Below, one piece after another: positions 62,899 through 64,000 of a stretch of 64,000 bases of DNA. Under the pieces are notes generated by a model. It searched no databases and was not told where the DNA came from. It saw only the letters and a list, made by a program, of their open reading frames with translations. The position numbers and the translations under genes were made by a program. How positions within the stretch are numbered: position 1 is the stretch's first letter; every line of letters begins with the position of its first letter. The DNA is from Rhodamnia argentea. Lineage: Eukaryota; Streptophyta; Magnoliopsida; Myrtales; Myrtaceae. Where the stretch lies: positions 1,736,001-1,800,000 of the forward strand of contig NC_063156.1 in NCBI RefSeq assembly GCF_020921035.1, given 5' to 3'.

Positions 62899-64000
62899 AC
62901 ATGCATCTGTTGAATATGACTTTTTTTTTTCCTTTTTTCTGGTTATATTTATTTGTTTATTTATTTTCCATTTTTGAGCAAACTGGGACATTGCGAATAT
63001 GTCGAGCAGACAGGTTTGTCAGGAAAAACTGGAGCCGGAACACAGCCCCAAGGGAAAAACTCTGGTCAAATATTTGAGAGAAGTCTAATCATGACGACAC
63101 ATGCACACATGACTAAGTCAAGAGTTGTTATTAGTCTTATCATGTCGTGCCTTTGCTCGCCGTCAAGACATTCGTCAAATGTTTTTTTGTTTTTTTTGAG
63201 GAACTTGTTGGGGAACTTAAGATGCGATTCTATATGGGTAAGAATACTCCATATACTTAGATCATCTTTCTTCCTCGTAGCTTGAGAATTATCTTAACAC
63301 AACCCAATTACTAGTCATTAGCTAATCCTTCCATTATTTAGTAAATTCCGACAATATGCATGGCTCCATTGGGGGACTGCTTTTTCAAGAGGCTTTGGGT
63401 AATTTACTAAACGGTTTTTGTTGTTGCCCGAGGGATTTTGGAACCCAAAGCATTTTCAAAGATCTCTACAAGCCTTTAGCCCAAGGCAGGTTCGTCGATG
63501 CTTTGAGCTTTGAGCATATCCGGAATGCGAATTCAATTTCTTTTCTTCCAACTTGCCCTTGCTAAACTTTCATAATTCCGAAAGTGTCCCTGCCTCACGT
63601 GGCGTCACCAACCGGGGTTCACATCGGCAGTGAGACTTCAACGAGGCATAATTTGGCTCGAGCAGCCTCGTCGGGCTTCAGACGAGTCTATCAACGCCAA
63701 GTCTAACCTCATCGGAGGCTCGTGGCTGCCGCTAAGTCCTTCAACGGCTTTGAGTTTTTTTTTTTAAGAAAAAAGGAAAAAAAATAAAGCACTTCGCAAA
63801 GTACGATTTTTCCTAACACCATTTAAATCAAGGTTATTTCCAAATACATTTTTAAATTATATTTTACCAAGCACTACTTGCATTTCGAAAAACTCATTTA
63901 ACCTAGAGACTTTTGTATTTTTCTTTTCTAATGATTTTTCCCAAAAGTCGAACCAAGCGCACCGAGAATGATAATGAGGTGTCGGCATACGCAGACAGAT
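62899..64000. other. Gene-poor region to window end
   Basis: No gene is recognised. A GC-rich piece at 63595-63740 with GAGGCTCG/CTCGTCGGG words resembles the cores of the nearby TIR elements, followed by AT-rich text; it may be part of another element cut by the window edge. Confidence 0.45.

Overview
The window is nuclear DNA of a dicot flowering plant. The genes have many GT-AG introns, chloroplast-targeted and plant-only families are present, and the spaces between genes are AT-rich and full of TIR and LTR elements and CT/GA microsatellites. The encoded proteins look rosid-like. A woody member of the Myrtaceae is a guess that the sequence alone cannot prove.

I rebuilt nine protein genes and one tRNA gene exon by exon; splice phases close at every junction except one. 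From left to right: an LTR fragment (1-2552); a class III chitinase gene (4544-5449) bracketed by two 677-bp direct repeats; CURT1A, a thylakoid curvature protein (minus, 6667-9214); a Treslin/TICRR-like replication factor (minus, 10204-13773); a plastid DUF3143 protein (15174-17315); HPGT1, an arabinogalactan-protein hydroxyproline galactosyltransferase (19001-23419); a UBA-domain protein (minus, 24597-27108); an initiator tRNA-Met (minus, 27325-27396); an LRR receptor-like pseudokinase (32612-34723); UBC10, a ubiquitin-conjugating E2 (36077-38569); and a cytokinin response factor of the AP2/ERF family (57034-58104).

The five protein genes from HPGT1 to the CRF match, in order, a run of neighbouring Arabidopsis chromosome 5 loci as I remember them (At5g53340, 53330, 53320, 53300, 53290). 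This part therefore looks like an old conserved block, expanded by an 18-kb gene-poor stretch between UBC10 and the CRF. The genes do not form one pathway; they share a neighbourhood, not an operon.

The gene-poor parts (27.4-32.6 kb, 38.6-57.0 kb and 58.1-64.0 kb) hold at least nine short non-autonomous elements with inverted-repeat ends. One is a clear 1.1-kb hAT-type element with an 8-bp target-site duplication. Several elements with unrelated ends carry a similar GC-rich core. No transposase or reverse transcriptase reading frame was found in the window.
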